Both the position numbers and the translations under genes were made by a program. 5,986 nt of DNA from Pseudomonas sp. (GTDB lineage: Bacteria; Pseudomonadota; Gammaproteobacteria; Pseudomonadales; Pseudomonadaceae). The notes below the pieces were generated by a model. The model ran no database searches. It was given only the letters and a program-made list of their open reading frames with translations, and was not told the DNA's origin. Of this stretch, positions 1 through 5,983 are shown in pieces; within the stretch, counting starts at the first letter, position 1; each line of letters starts with the position of its first letter. The stretch covers positions 1 through 5,986 of the forward strand of contig DQGF01000277.1 of assembly GCA_003525045.1 (NCBI GenBank). The letters are read 5' to 3'.

Positions 1-21
1 GGGCTTGCTCGCGAAGAGGCC
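1..21. repeat. REP element, partial (cut by window edge)
   Basis: The first 21 bases contain GCTTGCTCGCGAAGAGGCC, which matches the inner half of the two complete REP copies in this window (GCTTGCCCGCGAAG at 5921-5934, and its complement near 1749-1763). The outer half, expected to read like GTAGGAGCGAG, lies outside the window. It sits about 20 bp past the stop codon of the DUF2025 gene, the usual extragenic position, and may protect or end that transcript. Confidence 0.7.
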
Positions 22-42
22 AGCACAAACACCACAAAACTA

Positions 43-369
43 TCAGTCACTCACCAAACTGCGCACCGCCGAAATCTCCGGCACTTCCCGCCGATTCATA
101 TACACCCGCAACGGCTCGGTAATGTTGATCCGGTCATTGATGTTCTGATCCAGCAATAACTGGATCAACTCGCGCTTAAGCGTCATGGCGTGCTCCGGAC
201 CGGGCGCCCAGATGAACTCACTCACAGGAATAATGCCGTCATCGGCAACGTCCATGCCGAACGAGTCTTCGCTGAAACGAACGATGTACTGGCCGGTCTT
301 GCGATTGAGGCCGACGAAGCCTTTGAGTTGGTCAGCGGCCTGGCAGATAAGCTGGGAAGTGATGCGCAT
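43..369 (-). CDS. DUF2025 family protein, function unknown
   Basis: This encodes a small soluble protein of 108 residues with no signal peptide, membrane segment or recognisable catalytic motif. Its middle and C-terminal parts (GRTGQYIVRFSE-like strand region, FIWAPGPEHAMTLKRELIQLLL, then a tail with INITEPLRVYMNRREVP) look like the pseudomonad DUF2025 family, whose P. aeruginosa member is, from memory, PA1123; I did not check this. The ATG at 367-369 is chosen over an in-frame GTG at 379-381, because that GTG is itself part of the TGAGG ribosome-binding site (376-380), which sits 6 nt before the ATG. It is transcribed away from glpQ and appears to be a single gene. No function should be assigned. 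The family call is fairly secure; the role is not. Confidence 0.8.
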   Translation of the reverse strand: MRITSQLICQAADQLKGFVGLNRKTGQYIVRFSEDSFGMDVADDGIIPVSEFIWAPGPEHAMTLKRELIQLLLDQNINDRINITEPLRVYMNRREVPEISAVRSLVSD

Positions 370-500
370 GATAAACCTCACAAAGGGTCGCGAAGGACCG
401 GTGATCGATGGTTTACACGCAAGACAAGTGAATGGCTTTCCCTCTGCCGGGGAAACTGCCAGGGCAAGAGTACTGCAAAGATCCGCATAAAAGCGCGGAA

Positions 501-523
501 TAAATCTGCTTTAAACAGGTTTA
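501..523. promoter_or_regulatory. Imperfect dyad in the DUF2025/glpQ divergent spacer
   Basis: TAAATCTG (501-508) and CAGGTTTA (516-523) form an 8-bp inverted repeat with one mismatch around the spacer CTTTAAA. The motif is AT-rich compared with its surroundings and is centred about 90 bp before the glpQ start, which is the size and place of a dimeric repressor or activator site. I do not recognise the regulator. The rest of the 370-601 spacer shows no clear -35/-10 pair, and I looked for a Pho box on both strands without success. Confidence 0.3.
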
Positions 524-601
524 TGTCGGTCTCGCGATAGCACTGGCAGCCCTCAGTTGTTAAAAGATAGCTCTTTGAAAAACTGCGAAAGGACCTCGAC
601 C

Positions 602-1729
602 ATGCCTGTCACCTTCACCCAAAGCGCCCTGCTGCTGAGTGTGCTGCTCGGCCTCGGCCAGGCGCAGGCCGCCAGCGAACCAAGCCCCACCGCACTGGCG
701 ACCCGCATGGGTATCCCGCATCCGGCCGTGATTGCCCACCGTGGCGCGTCTTACGACGCACCGGAATCCACTGCCCCGGCCTACAAACTGGCCCGCGACC
801 TTGGCGCCGACTACCTGGAGCTGGACTTGCAGCGCAGCAAGGACGGCGTGCTGTTCGCCCTGCACGACGATAACCTGCAACGTACCACCGACGTTGCCAC
901 CAAGTTCCCGGAGCGCAAGGACAGCCCGGCCAACGCCTTCACCCTTGCCGAACTGAAAACCCTCGATGCCGGCAGCTGGTTCAACAGCGCTTACCCGGAT
1001 CGCGCCCGCCCTTCCTACGCGGGTCTGAAAATCCTGACCCTCGACGAAATTATCGACATTGCCCAGGGCAATCCGCTGCACAAACCAGGCCTGTACATCG
1101 AAACCAAAGAACCGAAGCAGTTTCCCGGTCTCGAACGCGACCTCAAGGAGAAACTCCAGGATCGCGGCTGGTTGAGCCCGACAGGTTCGAAACTGGCGAA
1201 AAGCGAACTGGCCGTCGGCCAGGGCAAAGGCAAGGTGGTGTTGCAAACATTTGAGAAGGGCAGCCTCGAACTGCTGGAAAAGGAAATGCCGCAAGTGCCG
1301 AAGATCTTGCTGCTGTGGGTGGGAGAAGGCAGCATCGAGCCCAAGTCCAAGGTGACCTTCGCTGAGTCCGGCGACAAGGACAAAGCGACGTTCTACGCCA
1401 AACAGCAACCGAGGGACAAAGCCGAATTCCAGCGCTGGGTCGAGTACGCCAAGGCCCTGGGCGCGATCGGCACCGGCCCTTCCGCCGCACTGACCCAGGG
1501 TGGCGATCAGAGTTACTCGGACCTGGTGCAACCGTGGATGAACCAGTACACCCATGATCAGGGCTTGCTGGTGCACGTCTACACCATCGACGATGCCGTG
1601 GATTATCAGAAAGTCATGGACGCCGGCGTCGATGGCATCTTTACCAATCGCACCAGCGAACTGCTCAAGTTTTATAAACGTCCGGCGGCGGCGAGTGTTG
1701 CGCAGTTGTTGCAGAACAATGGGTATTGA
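602..1729 (+). CDS. glpQ: Periplasmic glycerophosphodiester phosphodiesterase GlpQ
   Basis: GlpQ hydrolyses glycerophosphodiesters such as glycerophosphocholine to glycerol-3-phosphate plus an alcohol in the periplasm, a Ca2+-dependent reaction in the E. coli enzyme. The product is 375 residues, close to E. coli GlpQ (about 358). A signal peptide spans residues 1-23 (hydrophobic LLLSVLLGLG core, cleavage after AQA). The GDPD signature follows: HRGAS at 46-50 with catalytic His46, the metal ligands Glu73 and Asp75 in YLELDLQ, and His88 in HDDN. Glu167 in YIETKEP is a further expected ligand. The C-terminal strand AGVDGIFTNR (341-350) closes the TIM barrel. The ATG at 602 is chosen because AAGGA (589-593) precedes it by 8 nt and it starts exactly at the signal peptide; the reading frame is open back to a TTG at 557, but that adds a polar stretch. 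No glpT-type transporter gene is adjacent. All key residues are present. Confidence 0.93.
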   Translation: MPVTFTQSALLLSVLLGLGQAQAASEPSPTALATRMGIPHPAVIAHRGASYDAPESTAPAYKLARDLGADYLELDLQRSKDGVLFALHDDNLQRTTDVATKFPERKDSPANAFTLAELKTLDAGSWFNSAYPDRARPSYAGLKILTLDEIIDIAQGNPLHKPGLYIETKEPKQFPGLERDLKEKLQDRGWLSPTGSKLAKSELAVGQGKGKVVLQTFEKGSLELLEKEMPQVPKILLLWVGEGSIEPKSKVTFAESGDKDKATFYAKQQPRDKAEFQRWVEYAKALGAIGTGPSAALTQGGDQSYSDLVQPWMNQYTHDQGLLVHVYTIDDAVDYQKVMDAGVDGIFTNRTSELLKFYKRPAAASVAQLLQNNGY

Positions 1730-1748
1730 TTTGAGACCGAGGCGTCTT

Positions 1749-1815
1749 CTTCGCGGGCAAGCCTCGCTCCTACAAGGTTGCGCAGAACCTGTAGGAGCGA
1801 GGCTGGCCCGCGAAG
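1749..1815. repeat. REPIN: paired inverted REP elements
   Basis: The left arm (1749-1773) begins CTTCGCGGGCAAGCCTC and the right arm (1791-1815) ends GAGGCTGGCCCGCGAAG. They are inverted copies with a single mismatch over 25 bp, and the pairing continues inward (AAGGTT against AACCT, with one extra A on the left). Transcribed, this gives a very long stable hairpin 20 bp after the glpQ stop codon, so it may serve as the 3' end or stabiliser of that message. Such paired REPs in pseudomonads are thought to be moved by REP-associated tyrosine transposases (RAYTs); no RAYT gene is in this window. Confidence 0.9.
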
Positions 1816-1842
1816 CTTTTACAAACGACGCACTAGTAGGAA

Positions 1843-1858
1843 TTAAGGCTGAATTAAG
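1843..1858 (+). promoter_or_regulatory. Response-regulator box TTAAG-N6-TTAAG (BqsR/PmrA type)
   Basis: TTAAG at 1843-1847 and TTAAG at 1854-1858 are separated by 6 bp; the longer repeat GAATTAAG occurs at 1840-1847 and 1851-1858, an 11-bp period or one helical turn. The complementary strand reads CTTAAT-N5-CTTAAT, a full match to the PmrA half-site pattern YTTAAK-N5-YTTAAK. The spacing also equals the motif reported for P. aeruginosa BqsR (CarR), as I recall it. The box lies 54 bp before the PepSY start codon. That an OmpR-family regulator binds here is inferred; which one cannot be told from this sequence. Confidence 0.6.
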
Positions 1859-1887
1859 TTGCCACAGTTAATCTGGCCCCACTTAAA
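1859..1887 (+). promoter_or_regulatory. Possible PepSY promoter core, weak
   Basis: TTGCCA (1859-1864) and CTTAAA (1882-1887) are separated by 17 bp and could act as -35 and weak -10 hexamers. The start point would fall near 1894, just before the Shine-Dalgarno sequence, and would centre the TTAAG box about 43 bp upstream, as expected for an activator contacting RNA polymerase at a poor promoter. An alternative -10 is TTAATC at 1868-1873. The hexamers alone are not convincing. Confidence 0.28.
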
Positions 1888-1911
1888 CGGCTCACCCAAG
1901 GAAAGAATCCC

Positions 1912-2217
1912 ATGAAAACCCTGACTGCCCTGTTCACCGCTGCTGCCCTGACCCTCACCGCTGGTCTGGCCCAGGCCGATGTTCGCGTCGACCAAATCCC
2001 TGAGCTGGTCAAGAGCGGCAAGATCAAGCCATTGGAAGAACTGAACCAGGCCGCCCTGAAATTGCACCCGGGTGCGACCATCACTGACACTGACCTGGAC
2101 AACCACTTCAACGGCTACGAGTACGAAGTCGAACTGCGCACAGCTGAAGGCGTTGAATGGGACGTGGATTTCGATGCCGCCACTGGCAAAGTACTGAGCA
2201 ACAAACAAGACACCTGA
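1912..2217 (+). CDS. Small exported PepSY domain protein
   Basis: This is a 101-residue secreted protein. Residues 1-22 are a classic signal peptide (MKTLTALFTAAALTLTAGLAQA, with cleavage after AQA), so the mature protein is about 79 residues and periplasmic or extracellular. The rest is a single PepSY unit: a helix with LEELNQAALKLHPGA (41-55), then the sheet YEYEVELRTAEGVEWDVDFDAATGKVL (residues 70-95), ending in the diagnostic D-x-x-TGKVL turn. PepSY modules are proposed to bind or inhibit peptidases or to sense ligands, and small versions often accompany two-component systems; no kinase/regulator pair is next to this one. AAGGA at 1898-1902 precedes the ATG by 9 nt. It is a single gene with its own upstream box and a strong terminator. 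The domain call is firm; its molecular role is unknown. Confidence 0.88.
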   Translation: MKTLTALFTAAALTLTAGLAQADVRVDQIPELVKSGKIKPLEELNQAALKLHPGATITDTDLDNHFNGYEYEVELRTAEGVEWDVDFDAATGKVLSNKQDT

Positions 2218-2226
2218 TGCACAGAT

Positions 2227-2264
2227 AAAAAAGCCGCACGACTTTCGGGTCGTGCGGCTTTTTT
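2227..2264 (+). terminator. Rho-independent terminator after the PepSY gene
   Basis: AAAAAAGCCGCACGAC (2227-2242) pairs perfectly with GTCGTGCGGCTTTTTT (2249-2264) around a 6-nt TTTCGG loop. The GC-rich 10-bp core followed by six T residues, 9 bp past the stop codon, is a textbook intrinsic terminator. The A tract on the other side makes it symmetrical, so it could also stop transcription on the minus strand. Confidence 0.95.
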
Positions 2265-2331
2265 GCATCCTGCATCAGCTGACTCCGAACGCCATGAATG
2301 AAGTGACGCCAACCTCGCGCCAGCCCGTTAG

Positions 2332-2939
2332 AATTCCTCGACACCACTCGGCCTGCAGGTCGGTGGCGAGCAGGAGGTGACGACTACCCTGTGCCACGAA
2401 ATTCGTCAGGCTCACCACCCGGTGGTGATCGACAAGGCCAGTGACGACCCGCTTTACCGCGGCCACCATACGCCGCGCCTGTATCAATTCGAAAGCTCCA
2501 TTGCCGTGCCGATTTATCGCACCGACGGGCGTTTCTTCGGCACCATCTGCGCCCTTGATCCCGACCCGGCACCGCTCAAATCCAGCACGATCCAGAGCAC
2601 CATGGAGTCGTTCGCGAGCGAGTCACGCAATTGGCCTCCAATCTGGTGGCCAATGCGGTCGCTCATGGCAATCCTGCAAGCCCGGTCGAGATCAGCGCGC
2701 AGATCGATCAAGGAAGGTTCGTGCTGAGCGTGAAGAATCAGGGGCAGATTGCCGAGCAGGCGTTGCCGCACCTGTTCAAACCCTACTCGCGACCGACCCG
2801 CGATACACCGCAGGCCGGCCTCGGGTTGGGCCTGTACATCGCCAGCGAGATCGCAAAGTCCCATGGGGGAAAGCTGGACGTGGTCTCGAACGCAGAACAG
2901 GGCACGACCTTTACCTTCAGCCTGCCCACACCGATTTGA
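2332..2939 (+). pseudogene. Remnant of a GAF-domain sensor histidine kinase
   Basis: Two pieces of one former gene lie in different frames. From 2332 to about 2613, frame 1 reads the core and end of a GAF domain, including GLQVGGEQ, CHEIRQAHHPVVIDKASDD, YRGHHTPRLYQFESSIAVPI and GRFFGTICALDP. From about 2613 to 2939, frame 3 reads the ATP-binding domain: N-box ERVTQLASNLVANAVAHGN, a G1-like VKNQG, an F-box-like LFKPY, then the G2 box GLGLGLYIAS and the ending GTTFTFSLP. Family members normally have a complete GAF, a HisKA dimerisation helix with the phospho-acceptor His, then HATPase. Here the GAF N-terminus and any start codon are missing (stop codon at 2329-2331), and all of HisKA is absent at the junction. 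Frames 1 and 3 overlap at GCGAGCGAG (2614-2622), where the deletion probably occurred. Isolated GTG (2377) or TTG (2631) starts could give fragments of about 100 residues, but neither would make a working kinase. Confidence 0.85.
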
Positions 2940-2966
2940 ATAACCGTACGGCCCCATTCATTCGTA

Positions 2967-4592
2967 CTAGGCGCTCAAGCGCGCCGTCACCTCATTCAAC
3001 TGCCCCGACAACCCGTGCAGGTTATGACTGGCCGCTTCGGTGCGCTGCACGTTGTCCAGGTTGGTACTGGCGATGCTGGTGATTTCGGTAAGGTTGCGCG
3101 AGATGTCCTCGGCCACCGACGTCTGCTCTTCGGCGGCGGTGGCGATCTGGCGGTTCATGTCGCGGATGGCCTCCACGGCATGGGTGATGCGCTCGAGCAT
3201 GGCGCCGGCCTGAGTGACTTGCTCGACACTTTCCTCGCTGCGCGACTGACCGCTTTCAATCGCCTGAGCCGCGTCCACCGCACCGGTTTGCACGGTTTGA
3301 ATGATCTGGTTGATCTCGATGATCGACGCCGCCGTGCGCTGGGCCAGGCTGCGCACTTCATCGGCCACCACCGCGAAACCACGCCCGGCTTCACCAGCCC
3401 GGGCGGCTTCGATGGCCGCGTTCAGCGCCAGCAGGTTGGTCTGTTCGGCAATGCCGCGAATCACCTCCAGCACCTTGCCGATGCGTCCGCTGTCGGTTTC
3501 CAGACGACGGATAACCGTGGCGGTATTGGCAATTTCACCGCGCATTTGGGTGATGGTATGAATGGTACCCTGCATGACCTTTTCGCCCTGCTGGGCGGAT
3601 TGATCGGCATCATCGGCAGCCCGTGCCGCATCTGCCGCATGCCGCGCGACTTCTTGTGCGGTAGCGGACATTTCGTTCATCGCCGTGGCCACCTGATCGG
3701 TGCGGTTGAACTGTTCGTTGGTGCCGCTGGCCATGAGGCTGGCAATGGAATTCAGCTCACCGCTGGCGCTGTCCAGATCCTTGGCGCTGCGCTGCAGATG
3801 GGTGAAGGTTTCGCCAAGGAAGTCGCGCAGGGTATTGGCCGCCATCGCCAATTTGCCCAGTTCGTCCTGTCGGGTGCTGGCCACGCGCTCGGCGAGCCGG
3901 CCCTGGCTGAGTTGCGCCACGTAATCGATCAGTTTGCGAATGGGTTCGACCAGGTGGCGGTTGACCAGCCACAGACTCAACAGTCCGATCAACAGACCCG
4001 AGGCCAGCATCACCACGATCCCCAGCAATACCGTGCGATCGGCGCTGGCGCTGATCAGTTTCGACTGCTCGGCACCCTGCTTGCGCAACTCGTTGACCAG
4101 TTCGCTCATCTGATCGCTGGTCGCCCGGTCCACGCCCTTGACCGCGGTGTCACCGACCGTTGGATCGGCGCCCGCCGCCACATAGGCATCACGGCCCTTC
4201 TGGTAAGCCGCGCCCAACAGACGATGCTCGTCACGCAGGCGTTCGATGCGGGTCTTGAGTTGCGGCTCGAGGCCCTTCTGCCCGGTCAGTTCACCGAGGA
4301 TGCCCTGCACGTCGCGCTGACGGTCTTCGAACTGCTTCCAGTACTTGTCCAGGTCCGCCGGTTGCTTGCCACGCAACAGGACGTTTTTCCATTCCTGAAC
4401 CTGCACCTTGAATTGCAGGTTGGCTTCATCGATCAATTGCGAAGTGTGCAGCGGGCCATCGATCAGATTCGCGTAATTCTGGACTCCGCTGGACAGAAAG
4501 TGAAAACAGGCCAGGGCGATCAGCAACATGGCCAACAGGCTGCCGCTCAGCAAGGCGAGGATTTGCGCTCTCAGGGATTTTTGCAAAAACAT
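2967..4592 (-). CDS. Methyl-accepting chemotaxis protein, transmembrane
   Basis: This 541-residue chemoreceptor signals through CheA/CheW to the flagellar motor. It has TM1 at about 10-34, a periplasmic, mostly helical ligand-binding region at 35-187 (probably a four-helix bundle, with [10 protein letters not shown] at 66-75), TM2 at 188-210, a HAMP linker at about 211-263, and a long cytoplasmic coiled coil. The hairpin tip matches the invariant MCP sequence [38 protein letters not shown] (383-420). No C-terminal CheR/CheB-binding pentapeptide is present; it ends VTARLSA. Ligand unknown: the bundle resembles the type in several pseudomonad receptors, including, as I vaguely recall, the phosphate receptor CtpL, but I cannot assign it. 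ATG at 4590-4592 is preferred over the TTG immediately before it; the ribosome-binding site is weak (GAG at 4601-4603). It is convergent with the kinase remnant and divergent from the cation transporter. No clear terminator is visible in the 27 bp downstream. Confidence 0.93.
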   Translation of the reverse strand: MFLQKSLRAQILALLSGSLLAMLLIALACFHFLSSGVQNYANLIDGPLHTSQLIDEANLQFKVQVQEWKNVLLRGKQPADLDKYWKQFEDRQRDVQGILGELTGQKGLEPQLKTRIERLRDEHRLLGAAYQKGRDAYVAAGADPTVGDTAVKGVDRATSDQMSELVNELRKQGAEQSKLISASADRTVLLGIVVMLASGLLIGLLSLWLVNRHLVEPIRKLIDYVAQLSQGRLAERVASTRQDELGKLAMAANTLRDFLGETFTHLQRSAKDLDSASGELNSIASLMASGTNEQFNRTDQVATAMNEMSATAQEVARHAADAARAADDADQSAQQGEKVMQGTIHTITQMRGEIANTATVIRRLETDSGRIGKVLEVIRGIAEQTNLLALNAAIEAARAGEAGRGFAVVADEVRSLAQRTAASIIEINQIIQTVQTGAVDAAQAIESGQSRSEESVEQVTQAGAMLERITHAVEAIRDMNRQIATAAEEQTSVAEDISRNLTEITSIASTNLDNVQRTEAASHNLHGLSGQLNEVTARLSA

Positions 4593-4604
4593 CAAGTGAT
4601 CTCA

Positions 4605-4658
4605 TGACAGGGAAAAGGCACGCACGCAGGCATGTAAGGTGTCGGGACATCCCTGTCA
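4605..4658 (-). promoter_or_regulatory. 9-bp perfect inverted repeat in the chemoreceptor leader
   Basis: TGACAGGGA (4605-4613) and TCCCTGTCA (4650-4658) are exact inverse complements 36 nt apart. In the minus-strand message the hairpin would end 12 nt before the chemoreceptor ATG, just ahead of its weak GAG ribosome-binding site. Both arms carry CTGTCA, the Pho half-site, but neither has a second half-site at the right 11-bp step. It could be an mRNA structure that modulates translation or a looped protein-binding site. The function is unknown. Confidence 0.4.
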
Positions 4659-4701
4659 GCGACCTCGGTTCACGACCGCAATCGCAACGTCAACATCAAC
4701 G

Positions 4702-4728
4702 TCATCGGCGGGCCAGAGCCTTTCTTGA
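4702..4728 (-). promoter_or_regulatory. Candidate sigma-28 (FliA) promoter for the chemoreceptor
   Basis: On the minus strand TCAA (4728-4725), followed by G, is separated by exactly 15 nt from GCCGATGA (4709-4702). The FliA consensus is TAAA-N15-GCCGATAA, so the match is 3/4 plus 7/8 at canonical spacing, and TCAAG is an accepted pseudomonad -35 form. The start point would fall near 4695, giving a leader of about 100 nt. Chemoreceptor genes are commonly FliA-dependent, which supports the reading. Confidence 0.5.
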
Positions 4729-4731
4729 GCG

Positions 4732-4758
4732 TTATCGACCATCGGTACCAGGCACTTG
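4732..4758 (-). promoter_or_regulatory. Second, weaker sigma-28-like motif
   Basis: On the minus strand CAAG (4758-4755) lies exactly 15 nt before GTCGATAA (4739-4732), which differs from GCCGATAA at one base. It is placed 30 bp upstream of the first candidate and points to the same gene. The poorer -35 makes this the less likely of the two; they may be a tandem pair, or this one may be chance. Confidence 0.28.
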
Positions 4759-4772
4759 GCCAGCGTCTTGGA

Positions 4773-4806
4773 CTGTCACAAAACTGTCAAAAGTCCTTGC
4801 GATGAT
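4773..4806 (+). promoter_or_regulatory. Pho box with spaced -10, facing the CorA/ZntB gene
   Basis: CTGTCAC (4773-4779), AAAA (4780-4783) and CTGTCAA (4784-4790) form the direct-repeat architecture bound by phosphorylated PhoB: two 7-bp CTGTCAT-like units with a 4-bp A/T spacer, here matching 12 of 14 unit bases. Exactly 10 bp downstream lies GATGAT (4801-4806), a 4/6 match to the -10 hexamer, the same distance as in E. coli phoA. The box replaces a -35 and its orientation points to the transporter at 4863. This predicts induction by phosphate starvation, with a start point near 4813 and a leader of about 50 nt. Confidence 0.65.
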
Positions 4807-4862
4807 GCGGCTCAAGTGAACCTGTGAAACCCGCGACAGGCGTCACCTCACAGCGAGCCCTC

Positions 4863-5885
4863 ATGAACCACAGCATCGACCAAAGCCATCGCGACCCGGA
4901 CCTGTTCGGTCTGCTATACGGTTTCAGTTTTCGCCCCGGCGAACGGGGTCGGGAAATCGATTCGGCCAAGGTCTTGCAGTGCCTGCAACAGCCGGACGAC
5001 AGCGACGAATTTCTCTGGCTGCACCTCAACCTCGCCCATGCCGCGTGCGAGCGCTGGATGAAAAGTCATCTGGAATTGCCCGAAGAGTTTTTTGAAGCAC
5101 TGCATGAAGGCTCGCGCTCGACGCGCATCGAACACGTCGATTCGGCGTTGCTGGCGGTGGTCAACGATGTGGTGTTCAACCTCAGCAGCATGGTGTCGTC
5201 TGATGTGTCGACGCTGTGGGTCTGCGCCCGCAGCCGGCTGATTATCAGCGCGCGCCTGCAACCGCTGCACTCGGTGGATAAATTGCGTTCGTCGGTGAAG
5301 GCCGGTGAGCGCTTCCGCTCGCCGCTGGAATTGTTGGTGCATTTACTGCGCGATCAGGGCGAAGTGCTGACGCAGATCGTGCGCAAGACCAGCCTCAGTG
5401 TCGACCAGATCGAAGATGAATTGCTGTCCTCACGGTTGTCGACCAATCGCGCCGAACTCGGTGCCAACCGCCGGGTGTTGGTGCGCCTGCAACGATTGCT
5501 GGCGCTGGAACCAGGCTCGTTGCTGCGGTTGCTCAATCGCCCGCCGCAGTGGTTGCAGCAAGAGGACGTGAAGGAGTTGCGCAAGTCCACCGAGGAGTTT
5601 GCGCTGATCATCAACGACCTCACGGCGCTGGGTGAGCGGATCAAGCTGTTGCAGGAAGAAATCGCCGCCAACCTCAATGAACAGAGCAACCGCACGTTGT
5701 TCACCCTGACCGTGGTCACGGTGCTGGCGCTGCCGATCAACATCATTGCCGGGTTCTTTGGCATGAACGTCGGTGGGGTCCCGCTTTCGGGCGACCCCGA
5801 GGGGTTCTGGATTCTAGTGGCATTGGTCGCGACCTTTACCGTGATCGCCGGGCGCTGGGCGTTTCGCAAGCGGCAGGATTATTGA
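4863..5885 (+). CDS. zntB: CorA-family cation transporter, ZntB-like
   Basis: This 340-residue inner-membrane protein belongs to the CorA/ZntB superfamily of pentameric divalent cation transporters; E. coli ZntB (327 residues) moves Zn2+, by proton-coupled uptake according to more recent work. The large N-terminal cytoplasmic domain (1 to about 275) ends in the long helix that becomes TM1 (about 279-299). The signature GMN follows at 300-302 in GFFGMNVGGVPL, then a short periplasmic loop carrying SGDPEG and TM2 (314-333), with a basic tail RKRQDY. The GMNVGG-P context is more typical of ZntB than of Mg2+-type CorA, but the metal cannot be decided by eye. ATG at 4863 is chosen; the frame runs back to a GTG at 4824 with no better ribosome site. 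The site before the ATG is itself weak (GCGAG near 4853-4857). It is a single gene that diverges from the chemoreceptor, with a Pho box upstream and a REPIN downstream. Confidence 0.85.
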   Translation: MNHSIDQSHRDPDLFGLLYGFSFRPGERGREIDSAKVLQCLQQPDDSDEFLWLHLNLAHAACERWMKSHLELPEEFFEALHEGSRSTRIEHVDSALLAVVNDVVFNLSSMVSSDVSTLWVCARSRLIISARLQPLHSVDKLRSSVKAGERFRSPLELLVHLLRDQGEVLTQIVRKTSLSVDQIEDELLSSRLSTNRAELGANRRVLVRLQRLLALEPGSLLRLLNRPPQWLQQEDVKELRKSTEEFALIINDLTALGERIKLLQEEIAANLNEQSNRTLFTLTVVTVLALPINIIAGFFGMNVGGVPLSGDPEGFWILVALVATFTVIAGRWAFRKRQDY

Positions 5886-5906
5886 TTCTCCTCCCACCAA
5901 CACGGC

Positions 5907-5983
5907 CCTGTAGGAGCGAGGCTTGCCCGCGAAGGCGTCTTACCTGATCGGGCCTCTTCGCGGCCAAGCCTCGCTCCTACAGG
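5907..5983. repeat. REPIN: paired inverted REP elements
   Basis: The left arm starts CCTGTAGGAGCGAGGCTTG at 5907 and the right arm ends with its exact complement at 5983; those 19 outer bases are identical, and the pairing continues imperfectly through CCCGCGAAG against CTTCGCGG. The copy begins 21 bp after the transporter stop codon and could form a long hairpin that ends or stabilises that transcript. Its arms are nearly the same as those of the 1749-1815 copy, showing one repeat family. Confidence 0.9.

Noticed and set aside
605..611. CTGTCAC just after the glpQ start, possible Pho half-site
   Set aside because: It lies inside the coding sequence, and there is no second unit 11 bp away in either direction.
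560..1576. 338-codon open frame on the minus strand, antisense to glpQ
   Set aside because: Low-complexity translation with no recognisable motif, fully overlapping a gene with signal peptide and catalytic signature.
2294..2380. Short ATG frame (MNEVTPTS...) before the kinase remnant, a possible original start
   Set aside because: Out of frame with the GAF segment, ends after about 28 codons, and does not clearly resemble the N-terminus of GAF kinases; at most a decayed start region.
2940..2966. GTACG-N12-CGTAC repeat between the kinase remnant and the chemoreceptor as a shared terminator
   Set aside because: Only 5 bp with a large loop and no T tract; insufficient support.
3015..4607. 530-codon open frame on the plus strand, antisense to the chemoreceptor
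   Set aside because: It mirrors the whole receptor gene; its translation is a Gly/His/Gln-rich string with no domain. The opposite frame has clear TM-HAMP-MCP architecture. Long antisense frames are common in GC-rich coding DNA.
4604..4621. Minus-strand CTGTCAT with GTGCCTT 11 bp upstream, possible Pho box for the chemoreceptor
   Set aside because: The second unit matches only 4 of 7 bases, and the site is 12 nt from the start codon, too close to act as a promoter element.
4914..5869. Minus-strand open frames inside the ZntB-like gene
   Set aside because: Shadow frames; the plus-strand frame carries the GMN motif and two membrane helices.
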